This document shows, piece after piece, positions 48,601 through 61,250 of a stretch of 64,000 nucleotides of DNA (within the stretch, counting starts at the first letter, position 1; each line of letters opens with the position of its first letter). The notes beneath the pieces were generated by a model. That model searched no databases. It was not told the origin of the DNA and worked only from the letters and a program-made list of their open reading frames with translations. This DNA comes from Pleurotus djamor (lineage: Eukaryota; Basidiomycota; Agaricomycetes; Agaricales; Pleurotaceae), in the NCBI GenBank assembly GCA_029747585.1, contig JAPEVF010000217.1:1-64000 (forward strand), read 5' to 3'. Both the position numbers and the translations under genes were made by a program.

Positions 48601-49859
48601 GCAGGGTCGTAAAATGAAACGCGTGGATTAATCTGCCGCATGGGCTGCGGCTCCGTCACGATCGTCGGTCTAGGTGTCGGAGGTTTTGGAGTAGGTAGTC
48701 GTGGAGGGGGTTCAAATGATGCGGGTGAAGCAGGTCGAGAGCCAGGTGAATACGCGGATGTCGGCGTATGCGGAGGGAAATCGCCGACGGTGTGTGCAGA
48801 GAGACCCGTATTGGGGGCGGGAGAACGAGCAGGTAGGTCTAGCGGACGAGGTCCCATTGGTGACGATGGCACCACGAGAGATGGGATCTGGCCTGATCGC
48901 GACGTGTTGGCGCCTCGCCCCGGGCGCAGCATGCTCGTGATTAGCTTTGAAGGAGATGGGGGACGTTGCTGGGATGGAGGTGGATCTCTGGGTTTACTGG
49001 TGGAGGTAGTAGAGGATGTGAGTCTGGAGGGAGAGTCATTTCTTGATGCAAAGGGAGGCTGGGGCGGTCTGGATGGAGAAGGTACTCTATGTGAGTGATC
49101 GTAGGGCGTAGATGGAGAATCCTGTTCGTATGCCCTATGAGCTTGCTCCGGAGGTCGTCTGGACGGAGAAGGCTGGGCGACAGTAGGCGATTGCGTGCGC
49201 GGAGGTGGCACGCGAGCATGATTGTTCTGTCCCGAGTGACGAGCTAGATGACGGGAAAATAGTGAGCACAAATGCAGCACGAATCAAGGAGCAAGTGGGT
49301 ACACGGTAGCGAGTCTGGATCGGCAACACCGTCGAGCTGTAGCTGCACTGAATTTGACGTGACCTGACGAAATAGACGGATGAGGGCGACGATAAAGGCG
49401 GCTTGATCTGTCTGGCTCTCTGTCTGCCACTTGTACGTCCTTGACAAGGATATGTTGAAGGCGAGGGGCTGTCGATGTTTACGTGTAAGAGAGGTGGGTG
49501 TGGATGACGGGTGCGCGTACATTGGATACTTGAATTGCACGCAAGTCTGATAGTTTCCAGGTCTTTCCGACAGAGAAGGTGCCGTTTGTATTGAGCTTTG
49601 ACTTGTGTATGAAACCAGAGCCGTTGTTCGCCTCTGTGCAGCGTCGCTATGAGATTGCATTTCGAGATAAAAGGGATATGTGTAGGTAGCACATACGCGA
49701 CAAGAGGATGTACCGTGGTTTCCTGCCACCGCCCTCTGGCCCTGCGTCCTCCCATATTTTTATGTGGGCGACATAGGACTCTTCGAGGGAACCGAGGGCA
49801 TTTCTCCTGGAAAAGACGGAGGATATGATTCTGTCTCTGACGGATGCGTGGTCTGCCAT
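45660..49859 (-). CDS. SEC3: Exocyst complex subunit Sec3
   Basis: Membrane-landmark subunit of the exocyst. ATG 49859 gives MADHASVRDRIISSVFSRR. The N-terminal PH-like domain has SYVAHIKIWEDAGPEGGGRK, SRTYKWQTESQTDQAAF and IVALIRLFRQVTS, which in Sec3 bind PI(4,5)P2 and Rho GTPases. A Pro/Ser-rich linker (about 48600-49250) leads to a coiled coil (ISYIQSQGRGLQVQTQNQRA) and the long helical C-terminus, including TFADYMNLDSYFRRHAGRSAG, ENMHHFVAETSQMEIGSVKT and a final IEAAFKRHAS. Introns are frequent; N bases at 46938, 47093 and 47167 fall within it. It is the second exocyst gene in the window. Confidence 0.92.
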
Positions 49860-50077
49860 CTGGTAGAGAGTGGTAACGGTCGAGGTAATGAATATAATAG
49901 GCGCCCGGGATACAATAACACATACGGGAAACAACAAGAACAAGAGCGTCCTTTTTCTTTCAAGGTCCCATGTTCGCTTGCTCCCACAAAACATAAACAC
50001 CACACTCTCTTTTGCTCTCGCCCATATTAGACCGCGCTAGTCGCCCCCTCCTCTCGCTCGCTTCACGATATTCACCA

Positions 50078-50983
50078 ATGTACACTGTCACTACCACTTC
50101 CACTCGCTCCAGCGAAGCCCGTCTTCACCTCCTCGCAGACGTCGCAGCGTCGCAGCAGCCGCTCCAGGAGTTCGACGACTCTGACGCCTCCTCCTCCTCA
50201 GAATCAGAGTACATCGTCCACTCGGCTGCCTCCTCCTCCGCCTCCGCCGCCACCGCTTACTCCCGCTANCGACTCCCCCTCACGCCACCCCATAGACAGC
50301 CTACATATCTCATGTGATCCATACGCCCACTNCCCCCTCGCCCCCAAAGCCTTTCAAGCGCTCAGTCGCCTCAAACAGCGCATCCGCCTTCCACAACTCA
50401 CGCTCCACCTCAAAGCTGCGCGATACCCAAAAGTCTCGACAAGCAGCAGTTCTCAGCATCGAGAAAAAGCTCAAGCAGCAGCAGGTCAAGGAGCGTGCTC
50501 AGAAGATCAGGACCGTCGAAAACTCGCCCGTGAACCAGCAGCAGCTCCTCGTTCTGCGCATGGTCTATGACCAGATCACCATGTATCCATCAGAGACCTG
50601 GATGGCCATCATTGCCGTCACCATTCGCAGGTCAGCCTCTCTCTCTATCTTTCTGATTCCTTTCGTATCGCCTTCGACTTGTCTTGGTTCTGATCCGCTC
50701 TTCTCCCGTATCCCTCCCCCCTTTTTCTTCCCACAGAGCGCTGAAACAAGTCAAGAACTGGTTCTCAAACGAGAGACAAAAGCACACAGGAAAGAAGGAC
50801 GAAGACGTCGTCCGCATGGTCTCAGCCGAAGGCGAACGCCTCAGACTACGCCCCATCGCCGTCCAAAGCTGCAAGGCAGAGGAGTGGACAGATACCTTCT
50901 TCGAGGAGGTTGTAATGATACACCACCTCAAGGTATCAACATCGCTACGACTTGATGAATCTCAACACCCGAGGGAGACTTGA
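50078..50983 (+). CDS. Homeobox protein
   Basis: DNA-binding homeodomain protein. ATG 50078 gives MYTVTTTSTRSSEARLHLLA and a Ser-rich acidic N-terminus. The homeodomain spans VNQQQLLVLRMVYDQITMYP, then TWMAIIAVTIRR, then after a 107-nt intron ALKQVKNWFSNERQKHTGK, with the recognition-helix core VKNWFSNER in place of the classic WFQNRR. Single N bases at 50269 and 50332 each shift the frame; leaving both out joins the Ser-rich part to PPKPFKRSVASN. The C-terminus may use one more intron, so the stop at 50983 is provisional. It does not resemble the paired HD1/HD2 mating genes, as no partner is present. Confidence 0.78.
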
Positions 50984-51201
50984 TGGTCTTCTCCACGTTC
51001 CTTGATTTTGATTAATGCCCCACTTCGCTCATTTACCCATGGACTTGCCCTTACCAGTATCCCACTTTATAATATCCCGGGACTCGCCCACCACTTCCCT
51101 CGCCTCCCTAATGACTTATTCATAGATATATATACCACTCGCATTAATATACCGAACAATCTACCATCGCTTTGTTGTGTAACAGACGCTTTTTGTATTT
51201 T

Positions 51202-52749
51202 TCATGTATCTGCGCTCTCTAAAGCTATGGGCTCATACTCGTCGCTACGATCATGTCGTCCAAAGTTAAATATACCAAACAGATTCCCTGCCCGGGCCCG
51301 TCGAACCTCGCCGTTCCGAAGAACCTCGTATGTTTTCCCTCGCCACTCGACACGGCTTCCAAAGATCGCAACCATCCATATCGGCAACGCCAACAATTCC
51401 CGCACAGCCCAAGCCGCCAGGAATCCCCACCGCCGACTTGATGGAAGAGGGTATCCAGCAATGGAGGCGTAGACATCCAAGTCGACTGATATCCAAGCTG
51501 CGAGATGAATAGGAACGAAGAGGAAGACGGGGAAACCAAACATATATTTCAGACTTGACGCGGCCATCAACATCAGAATGATAGATTCCGTGAATGGCTC
51601 GATGATAGTCGCAGCGAGAACCATATGTTTCCGAACGCGTATCCATCGAACGCGTCGTTGGATGTAATCCCTGAGCGACATATCCCCCACAGCATTCCGC
51701 GCGACATCACACGAGAGATCATGTCTCACATCCAATTCATGCCACAGCGCACTCGCAATCATGTTATCCTCCGCCAGGAACCTCCCAAACGCCGTCAACC
51801 CGCACTCACTACCATCTTCCCCTTCCTTCCGCGACCCCGCAGGTTTGAGCGTCCCATTCACACGTTCAACATCCGAACGACGATACATATTGGATTTCCC
51901 AACAACACATGATTCGACGGCGACGGTGTTGATGGCGATGTACATCTTCGCGTGATTTGTGTTGAGGAAGGCTTCTTCGACTCGGGATCCGAGTTTGGGT
52001 TGATTGACGAACGCGAAGGGGACGTGATGGACTAGGGCGATGCGTTTTCGACTGTGTGGGTGTGGGGATGGCAGGGAACTCGAGCTGGGTGGGCCTAACG
52101 CGTCTACGGAACGAGCAAGGGTCCCTGGATCTGCGGTAATATTCGAATCCAGAACCCAGAGAATATCGTTCGCAGCTTGACGATACGACCGAATAAGGTT
52201 GTTCACTTTGGGGTTGACACCCACTAGCTCCTCACCTGCACGCGTTCTCTTATTAGCATGATCCTTCCAAACCGAGCAAAATGAAAACGCGTAACGCACC
52301 TATAATAACCTTCGCATCAACATTCGGATGCTTCGCCATAAGCTCCCGGACCACAGGCAACGCCTGATCATTTTCGTCCGCAACAGAAAGGAGGATTTCA
52401 AAGTTTGGGTATTCTTGGGTAAATGTAGACTCTAAGTTTTCGTACAAGTTCGTGTCGAGGCCTTTTAGCGGACGGAGGATGGAAACGCCAGGAACAGAGT
52501 CCCGCGGAAGACTTGCTGACGGTGAACGCGGGCGGACACGGTACCGTTTACGCCTGTAACGTGCATGAAGAGACGTTGAGTGGTCGTGCAACTCTACGTC
52601 GCGCAGAAACAAGGAGAAACGTACGCGGACATGCACCCAAGGACTCCTATCCCCCATAAGGCGACGTACCATGTGAGGGCTACACAAGAAAGCGCGAAGG
52701 GGACGATGTTACGCTCGATGTCAACAGGAAACATCTTGCTCGTGGTCAT
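51202..52749 (-). CDS. Ceramide glucosyltransferase (GT21)
   Basis: Transfers glucose from UDP-glucose to ceramide, making glucosylceramide in Golgi-type membranes. ATG 52749 gives MTTSKMFPVDIERN, then a membrane helix (IVPFALSCVALTWYVALWGI). After the first intron: VSILRPLKGLDTNLYENLES, LLSVADENDQA (D1), ILWVLDSNITADP (D2), FLAEDNMIASALW (D3) and IQRRVRWIRVRKHMV with the QxxRW motif. C-terminal hydrophobic helices follow (FGFPVFLFVPIHLAAWIS; WMVAIFGSRVEWRGKTYEVL). Most of the gene is one 1.1-kb exon. Sequence order and motifs are complete. Confidence 0.95.
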
Positions 52750-52949
52750 CGGTCATGCCAGAGGGCTAAAAGCCTCGAGAATGGGAGGAGGGTGGGTATT
52801 GGTAACAAAACTGCACGCAGGGGAGTTACGGACATTGAGGGCAGCGCCCAACCGTTTGGCCCAACAGGGGTGAGGGAAAACATGAACAAGTTAACTTCTC
52901 AACATGCACTCATAGCAAGGCGCGTTAACGCGTCACACAATTCATTTAT

Positions 52950-54543
52950 TCAAAGTTCAGACATTAAATCGAAGAGCTCCACCGTGTTCTTCCATACACG
53001 CTCCGTGAGCTCCTCCAAGGGGACATCCAATAACCGATGCATGACCCATGCAACACCACCAATTGCGCTTGGTTCGTTTCTCCCTTTCACCGGCTTCCCG
53101 TACACGAAGGATTCAGGTTTGGTGCTTGGAGGGAAATAGACCGCACGGAGAGCAGGAGGTAAGGTATCTAAATGGGACTTGGATGCGTGGGTTGACGTGC
53201 AGGAGCACCAGGGTGCGTCTGCGCACGGTGAGGTATCAGTTAATCATGGCAGGGTATACTAGTACTGTAGGCCTTGCTTACCCGTTTCTAGCATCAATCT
53301 ATCTAGGGTGATGGCTTTGGCTGCCTTCAGGTTTTCTTCAGTCTTCAGGGAACATCCATTGACGCTGCGGGGTCATCAATAGGTTACAGATAGCCCCTCA
53401 TCAAGATGCTGCGACTGGCATACCTGACGTGAAAGCCCATTTGCATCTGACAACTTAGGGATCAGTCACAGTAACCTCCTTGGAGAAAGATAAGTTCAAC
53501 CTACCAGTTCCACAACTTCGTCTGGCGTCCCAGTGAAACTGTGGACTACGCCTCCCTTGCCACCAACAGCTCGGCCGCCATCTTCGCCAAAACCCTCTTC
53601 ACGTAGAATGGAAACAAAATCAGCGTGCGCTGCGCGTGAATGGAGGAACAGTGGTAGATGGTACTCTTTAGCTAGTGATAACTGCGACTCTGATGAATCA
53701 AACGGTCAATATTATTGGAGGGAGCAACCGGATGTCAGAACTTACTGAAATGTTTCTTCTGGACCTCAGGTGCCGCAAAGTGCGTTCGATCATAATCTTT
53801 CAATGTATGGCTCAGTTGTACAACGATCTCTCAAGCTTGTGATTATGTTCTTACCAAGTCCACACTCTCCGATTGCAACAGCACGGCCTTTGCCTTTGAT
53901 ATTCTCGGCGACTAGCTTGGACAGTTCATCGAGGTAGGCAGCTGGTCCGCCCTTGGCTTTATCGAATTCACTCGAACGAGTGGGATGGCATCCAATCGTC
54001 GCCCACATACCTGAAGTAATTTGATGAATGGTCATCAATCATCAAGGTCATGATGGGTCGTACCGGTTGACTCTGCTAGTTGCAGGGCTTGCCTGGATTC
54101 ACGGAGACTACCTCCTGTGATGATCATGGTTTTCACCCCGGCTGCGCGAGAACGCTCGATCATCGCATCGAAATCATCTAAATGTAATGTAAAGGTATGA
54201 GTTTCGATGAGGCATGCAGCTGGAAGATGATCGAACCGTCGTGTTTCTTCTTTCCATGATGGACTCCTCGAAAGACCGGATCAGTGAGGTTGACTGGGAG
54301 TTCAATTCCGTTTAGATATGGGTAAGTCGCGAGTAGACTCTAATAATGGGCCAACCTCCGATATCTACGCATGTAATCAGTTATACAGCGTTCCACAAGT
54401 TTAACCGTGGTTTCGTTTGACATACCGATGAATCGGTATTCTGGCTTCACTGAGGTTGATGGACGTTGAACGACAGTGATGGGCATTGACAACTTTAAGT
54501 GTGACGCGCTCGAAAAATAAGCGCGTAATACTCGAACTACCAT
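52950..54543 (-). CDS. TatD-family metal-dependent nuclease
   Basis: TIM-barrel deoxyribonuclease of the TatD/TATDN1 family. After the first exons YRFIDIG joins VNLTDPVFRG, with the metal-binding Asp. Then MWATIGCHPTRSSEFDKAKG, AVAIGECGLDYDR (metal Glu), HLPLFLHSR, VVHSFTGTPDE and LMLETDAPWC with the late Asp follow in order, ending ELTERVWKNTVELF. Two in-frame ATGs are possible: 54543 gives MVVRVLRAYFSSASHLKLS, a basic Ser/Ala-rich stretch like a mitochondrial presequence, and 54486 gives MPITVVQRPS. Exons are many and short. Confidence 0.9.
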
Positions 54544-54772
54544 CCACCTTCGGACCCAGTCAACGACCGACCTCTGTGCGCGTATGATGCTTGGTATATC
54601 CCAGCGACTAACGTGATAAGGTGCAGACTTGTTTGGATGGCCAAGTGCGGGGCAGGCTGCCTAAGCGGCCGGATCACCATATAGATGCTATCCGCGACCT
54701 GTCCGGCTTTCGTCCTCACTTGTATCCGGACTTCCACCAACCTCCCCAACCCCACTAATCTCCTCGTTCACC
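54544..54772. promoter_or_regulatory. Divergent promoter, TatD nuclease / thiolase
   Basis: Has a cluster of CCGG-cored elements within about 65 bp: CCGGA at 54669-54673, TCCGC at 54691, TCCGG at 54702-54706 and palindromic TCCGGA at 54725-54730. CGG-type triplets are typical targets of Zn2Cys6 regulators, including fatty-acid regulators in yeasts, but the exact spacing of an oleate element is not found. Confidence 0.35.
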
Positions 54773-56359
<1,587 letters not shown>

Positions 56360-56584
56360 TAACTGGATGCTGTAAATTATGCAAATAGGGGCATCTATTG
56401 ATAGCGGCCGGGCTTCCCACGCCGAGTCTCAAGGAAGAGGCTCGCCGTTGCCAACTCTTTTTCCAGTTCTCCCTCATCACCCCCACCAGGCCCTCGCCTC
56501 TTTGTTTTTGCCCGCGTTTATATAGCCGTTTCCTAGTCTCTCTTTAACCTCTGACCGTTATTCCCTTCTTCCTCGGCCCTCTCC

Positions 56585-59077
56585 ATGGCCACCTACGATT
56601 CTGTCAATAATCAAGGCCGTTCACCATACGGCTCAGGCGATCCCTACTACAATGAATCTACTGGCTTCATAACACCAGCAAAACCCGCTAAACAAGGTGC
56701 CAGCCCTTGGGTCAAGTTTGGCGTGCCCGTTGCTATCCTCGTTATCATTGGTGCTGTTGTTGGTGGTGTTTTGGGCAGCAGAGCTTCAAATAATAACAGC
56801 AGCTCGAGTTCCAATGGCGGAGCAGGGACTGCCAGTGGGGAAGCCGCTGCGAGCTCAGCAGCCAGTGCCAAAGCACAGATTGGAATTTTCCCGACAGCAA
56901 CGAACAGCCAATATATGAAGCCTTTATACCCTTCGACTGTGAGTGATCCTGCGAACGTTTTCGTTGCCACCTTGATTGAGCTCTATAATTAGACAAACAG
57001 TGCAGCGTTCGGCGAACCCACTATCATCCCTTCGACTAATGCCGCTATCGCTTGGCCTGAAGATTCGTTTAAACCTTCGAGCCCCTCACCGACAACCGTT
57101 CGCCCTGACCGACCTAGACTCATCGCGCCAGCCTATAAATGGCAAGCCCTACCGAACCTCATCCAAAACGACCCGTACCTCAAAAGTTGGAACGACACCA
57201 TCTTCGGCAATGCCACAACATATTTCAACGCTCAACCCGTCCGGTACTTTATGGATGGTGATAGTGGTATCCTTGATAATGCCCGTGAAATTAAAATGAG
57301 GATCAAAGCCTTTGCCTACGCCTACCGAATGACCAATGAAACTCGTTGGGTCGATAGGACTTGGGCTGAATTGCAGGTTTGTCATAATCTTCGCATCGAC
57401 AACGAGCGTGTTTATCTAAATCTCAATCACAGAACGCTGTCTCCGACGATTTTGGGCCTAATAACAACACGAAGTGGAACCCTTCCCATTTCTTAGACGC
57501 TGCCGAATTTTCTGCGGCATTTGGTATCGCCTATGATTGGCTCTATGAGCTTTGGACTCCCGATCAGCGAAACAAACTTCGTGACGATGTCATCACCTAC
57601 GGTCTTAGTCAGGGAGTTGCTGCCTATAACGGCGCCGATTTCGGTTGGTGGAGGAACAACATTGCCGGAAACTGGAATTGTGTTTGCAACGGAGGACTTA
57701 CACTTGCTTCCCTTGCTATCCTCGGTGACGATACCACAGGCACGGCCTCCCAACTTCTCGGCTTGACCATTGATAACGCCAAGAGTAACTGTGTCAATGC
57801 ACCTTCCTCGGATGGATCGTGGTCGGAGGGACCCAATTACTGGTACTTTGGTACCACCGGTCACGCCGAGATGGCCTCAGCTCTCATCACTGCTACTGGT
57901 TCTCACTATGGTCTACTTGACGCCAACCCCAACTACCACCTCACTGGATTGTACCATATGTATGTCACCGGCAATACCCTCTTTGATTACAGCGACCACG
58001 GCCCAAACAAGTTCTCGACCACCGCCAATGCCATGCTCTTCTACGCCGATCAGTACAATTCCCCCGAATACGCTCTATTCCAACGAGACCAACACGATGC
58101 TCCTGAACCTTGGAGTATGTTCTGGTATGATCCCAGCACCTCAGGCGCTTTCTGGAACGGTCTTGCTCTCGATGCTTTCTTTGACAGCCAGAGTGATCAA
58201 TGGGTGTCGATGCGAAGCAGTTGGACCGATCAAAACGCACTGTTTGTGGGCATGAAGGCAGGCACGAACCAGAATCACCAAACGCACAACGACCTCGACG
58301 TTGGTGATTTCGTTCTGGACGCAATGGGAACACGTTGGGCTGGGGAACTTGGATCTGGAGACTACAATTCACCTCAGTACTTCAACAGCGATGCCCAAAA
58401 TGCCGCTCGTTGGAACTACTACCGCAAGATGACTGAGGGGCAGAATACCCTTGTGATCGGTGGTGCCAACCAACTCGTCACTGCCAGCCCCTCCGCTCGC
58501 CATGGCTCATCGGGAACGAAGCAAGGCTCCAGCACCGTTTTTGATGTTCCCGGCGATTCTACTGCCTTCTGGGTCACTGACATGAGCAGTGCATATGGAC
58601 AAGCGTGAGTTTTCTCGTCGATATTTTTGGACGTACCCTGTGCTAAATTGAAATGATAGTACCTCTGTCAAGCGCGGCGTCCGTACTATTAATGGACGCA
58701 AGCAAGTCCTCATCCAAGACGAGATCCAAACTCAATCCAGCATTCAATGGCGCATGCATACGAATGCCACTGTGACGACTGATTCCAACTCGGCGACCCT
58801 TACGATTGGTGATAAACAGATGAAGGTGCTTGTGTTGAGTCCGACGTCTGGTGCTACCATCAGCACCTCGCCTGCCCAGCGTGCTGGTGGAGATCCTACC
58901 CCCTTGGTGCCCGACCAGCCGAATCCTGACGTGACTGTTCTCACCATCAACTTGGATGCTGGCAATCAGAACCTCCAGGTGCTCTTCAACCCGCAATGGG
59001 ATGGTATGTCCGAAAGTGATTTCAAGACGCCTCCCTCCGTTGCATTGGACAATTGGAGTCTCGATAGCCATAACTAG
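56585..59077 (+). CDS. Heparinase II/III-like lyase, type II membrane protein
   Basis: Likely polysaccharide lyase of the chondroitin AC/alginate lyase fold. ATG 56585 gives a cytoplasmic N-terminus, then helix WVKFGVPVAILVIIGAVVGGVL, then a Ser/Asn/Gly linker. The catalytic part shows RYFMDGDSGILDNAREIKMR, FAYAYRMTNETRWVDRTW, AYDWLYELWTPDQR, GNWNCVCNGGLTLASLAIL, EGPNYWYFGTTGHAEM and NQNHQTHNDLDVGDFVLDAMG, which resembles the heparinase II/III C-terminal sheet with its His. Three introns; the last (about 58606-58658) joins SSAYGQA to TSVKRGVR. Substrate, possibly an acidic or uronic polymer, is unknown. Confidence 0.85.
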
Positions 59078-59693
59078 TTTAGTACATTGTGGACGATTTT
59101 CTACACGGACAGGAGAGACTTTGTTTGTGTTGTGTGTTTGGATTATGCTATACGAATATATTATTTTTTTTGACGTTTGCAATTACATAATCGTGTTCCC
59201 TTGGTTTCGCGTCGGCCAAGGCTCCCTTTTCTTTCCTTTCACGACTGTTGATCACAACCAGCCCCTTCTTTCCTCCCACCACCACCTCCTCCTCTCCTCC
59301 TCGTTCCCCTCGTCCCCCTTCTTCTGCTAGAGCGCGCACGCTATTTTGCAGGAGATTCTACGCCTTATTCTGAGCTAGACGTCGCTGGGCCTGGTACTTG
59401 AAGTTCCAGCTCAGTAACCAATCCCTTCAAACGAGTATGTTGCCATCATTTGACAGTCGTCCTGTTATCTTCTCTTTTTTNCCCCATCTCGTCCTCAGTC
59501 CTCCTTCGCTTCCTACCTACCTGACTGGCTCAGTCTTTCTCTGTATCTTCGTTCGGAAGCTGACTTCTTCCTTGCACCTTTCCTATTTCGCCTCGCCTTT
59601 AGCCCTCGTTTTCAAGCGGCTTGCAGCCACCGATCCAACCCGGAAACTTCACAATCTACACACCAACTCTCGTCCTTTCCACGTTTACACAAG
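59078..59693 (+). other. Intergenic region before the Ser-rich membrane protein
   Basis: No gene is supported. The left part is the 3' end of the lyase gene, with an AT-rich stretch at 59150-59190. From 59220 to 59340 the plus strand is strongly pyrimidine-rich (CTCC repeats), likely a promoter tract of the gene starting at 59694. One N lies at 59481. Confidence 0.4.
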
Positions 59694-60891
59694 ATGTATA
59701 TCGCAAAACCCCAGAATCTCACTCTCAGCATCCTTGCTACCCTAGTTATTGCCATGTCCCTCGGCAGTACAGTGGAAGCTACTGGGATCGCCCACGAGGG
59801 GGCTCTAAAGCGGGATCACATTCACTTGAAGCGCATGTTCAAGAAGCGAAGCCCGCAGGATAACCCCCTCTTCCCCAATTTCCGCGGGAGTGACTCCCCA
59901 GGCCCAGTAGCTGGTGCGGGGAGTGACCCAGCCAGCTTGACTGAGTCATCTTCCTCGTCAACCCCGCCCACAAGCTCGCCCACTCCCTCATCCATCTCTT
60001 CGAGTGCCTCGTCCTCTGTTTCTTCTGTCTCATCTGTTGTAAGTGTTTGAATTCTTTCGCTCCACAGAAACATTTTCCCTCAACGCCCGTCTTTAGTCGT
60101 CCAGTGCCAGTAGTAGCAGCGTCGCATCCAGCTCTAGCTCCTCCGCATCCTCCATCTCGCAGTCTTCTTCTGTGTCAGAATCATCCTCTTCCTCGCTCAC
60201 GACCTCGACCCCTACATCTGCCCCTGCTGCACCTACCTCAGAGACTCTCAATTTGCAAGGAGACAACGCCCCGACCCCTGTAGCCAACAACCCCAGCACC
60301 ATCACTCGCACCCAGTCCCAGACGGCCGTCGCTCAAGAGACGGAAACACCACCCCAGGTCTCCGGTGCGGCCAAGACGAAGAGTAACGTCCTTACCATTT
60401 TGATCGCTGTCGCTGCCTCCGTTGCTGGTGTCGCAATCATCTGGACCATCTTCCGCAAGTGGAAGCTCGCTCGCTCGTCCAAATTCGATGAACGCTTGCA
60501 ACCCATTGATTGGCAGCCAACTACCCCCGACGAAGGCATCATTCCTGCCCATCGCCGCGTCACATCGGACACGTCCTTCCAGTCAGGCTCCAACCATCAT
60601 GACAACAACTTCGCAGGTCGTGGTGCCTCTGGTGGCTATGGTGCTACGTCTGACAATGGACACGGTTCCGATTACGGACACAACGCATCGGCCTATGATC
60701 ATGGTCAACGTCTCGCCCCGGTTGGCGGTTACGCTGACCTCGCCCGCGGTCCCAGCCCACAACCTCAAATGCAGCAAGTCAACCACGGTTCAGCCTTCGG
60801 TCAGCCGAACTATGATGTCGGCGTTCCTTTGCATCATCAAGCTGGCCACGCCGAAGCATATGACTACCATGGAGCTCCAATTCGGTTCTAG
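59694..60891 (+). CDS. Ser/Thr-rich single-pass membrane protein, sensor-like
   Basis: Not assigned to a named gene. ATG 59694 gives signal peptide LTLSILATLVIAMSLGSTVEA, then a Ser-rich, probably O-mannosylated ectodomain spanning an intron (60040-60096), then TM helix VLTILIAVAASVAGVAIIWTIF followed by basic RKWKLARSSK and FDERLQPIDW. The cytoplasmic tail is Gly/His/Tyr-rich and ends YDYHGAPIRF. The layout is that of fungal wall-stress sensors (Mid2-like) and SKG6-type proteins, but there is no WSC domain. Confidence 0.75.
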
Positions 60892-61250
60892 GCTGGGGTG
60901 GTAGTGCCTGTACGTTAAGGTAGTACGCTGAGGGAGTCTAGCAGCCAGCTCACCTCGATACATGCTTCTACATAGGCAACACAGTTATTATACCTCACAC
61001 CATCCCAAAACATCTAGTTTTTGGGTCTCTACGTTTTCATATACTTATCCTCAGTTTTGGCTTGTTCATACTTCCTCCTTTCGAATAATAAACCTATGGC
61101 TATTCGATATAGTCGTGTATACACCATAGGTTCTAGTGAGTTGGACACTTTCACGAAACATTCCATGATTCGATGTAGATACGGATACCCCTTGATTATA
61201 TTTTTTCATGCCCTTCAGCTGGCTCAGTTTTGAATGGGAAGGTTGGGTAT
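60892..61250. other. Convergent intergenic region
   Basis: Lies between two stop codons. AT-rich, with AATAAA at about 61086-61091, a candidate polyadenylation signal on the plus strand. No gene is seen. Confidence 0.4.

Noticed and set aside
48640..49098. 152-codon open frame on the plus strand within SEC3
   Set aside because: It is antisense to the Pro/Ser-rich linker of SEC3, Gly-rich by complement, with no recognisable domain.
50078..50983. Mating-type A (HD1/HD2) locus
   Set aside because: Only one homeobox gene is present, with no divergent partner and no MIP or beta-fg neighbour.
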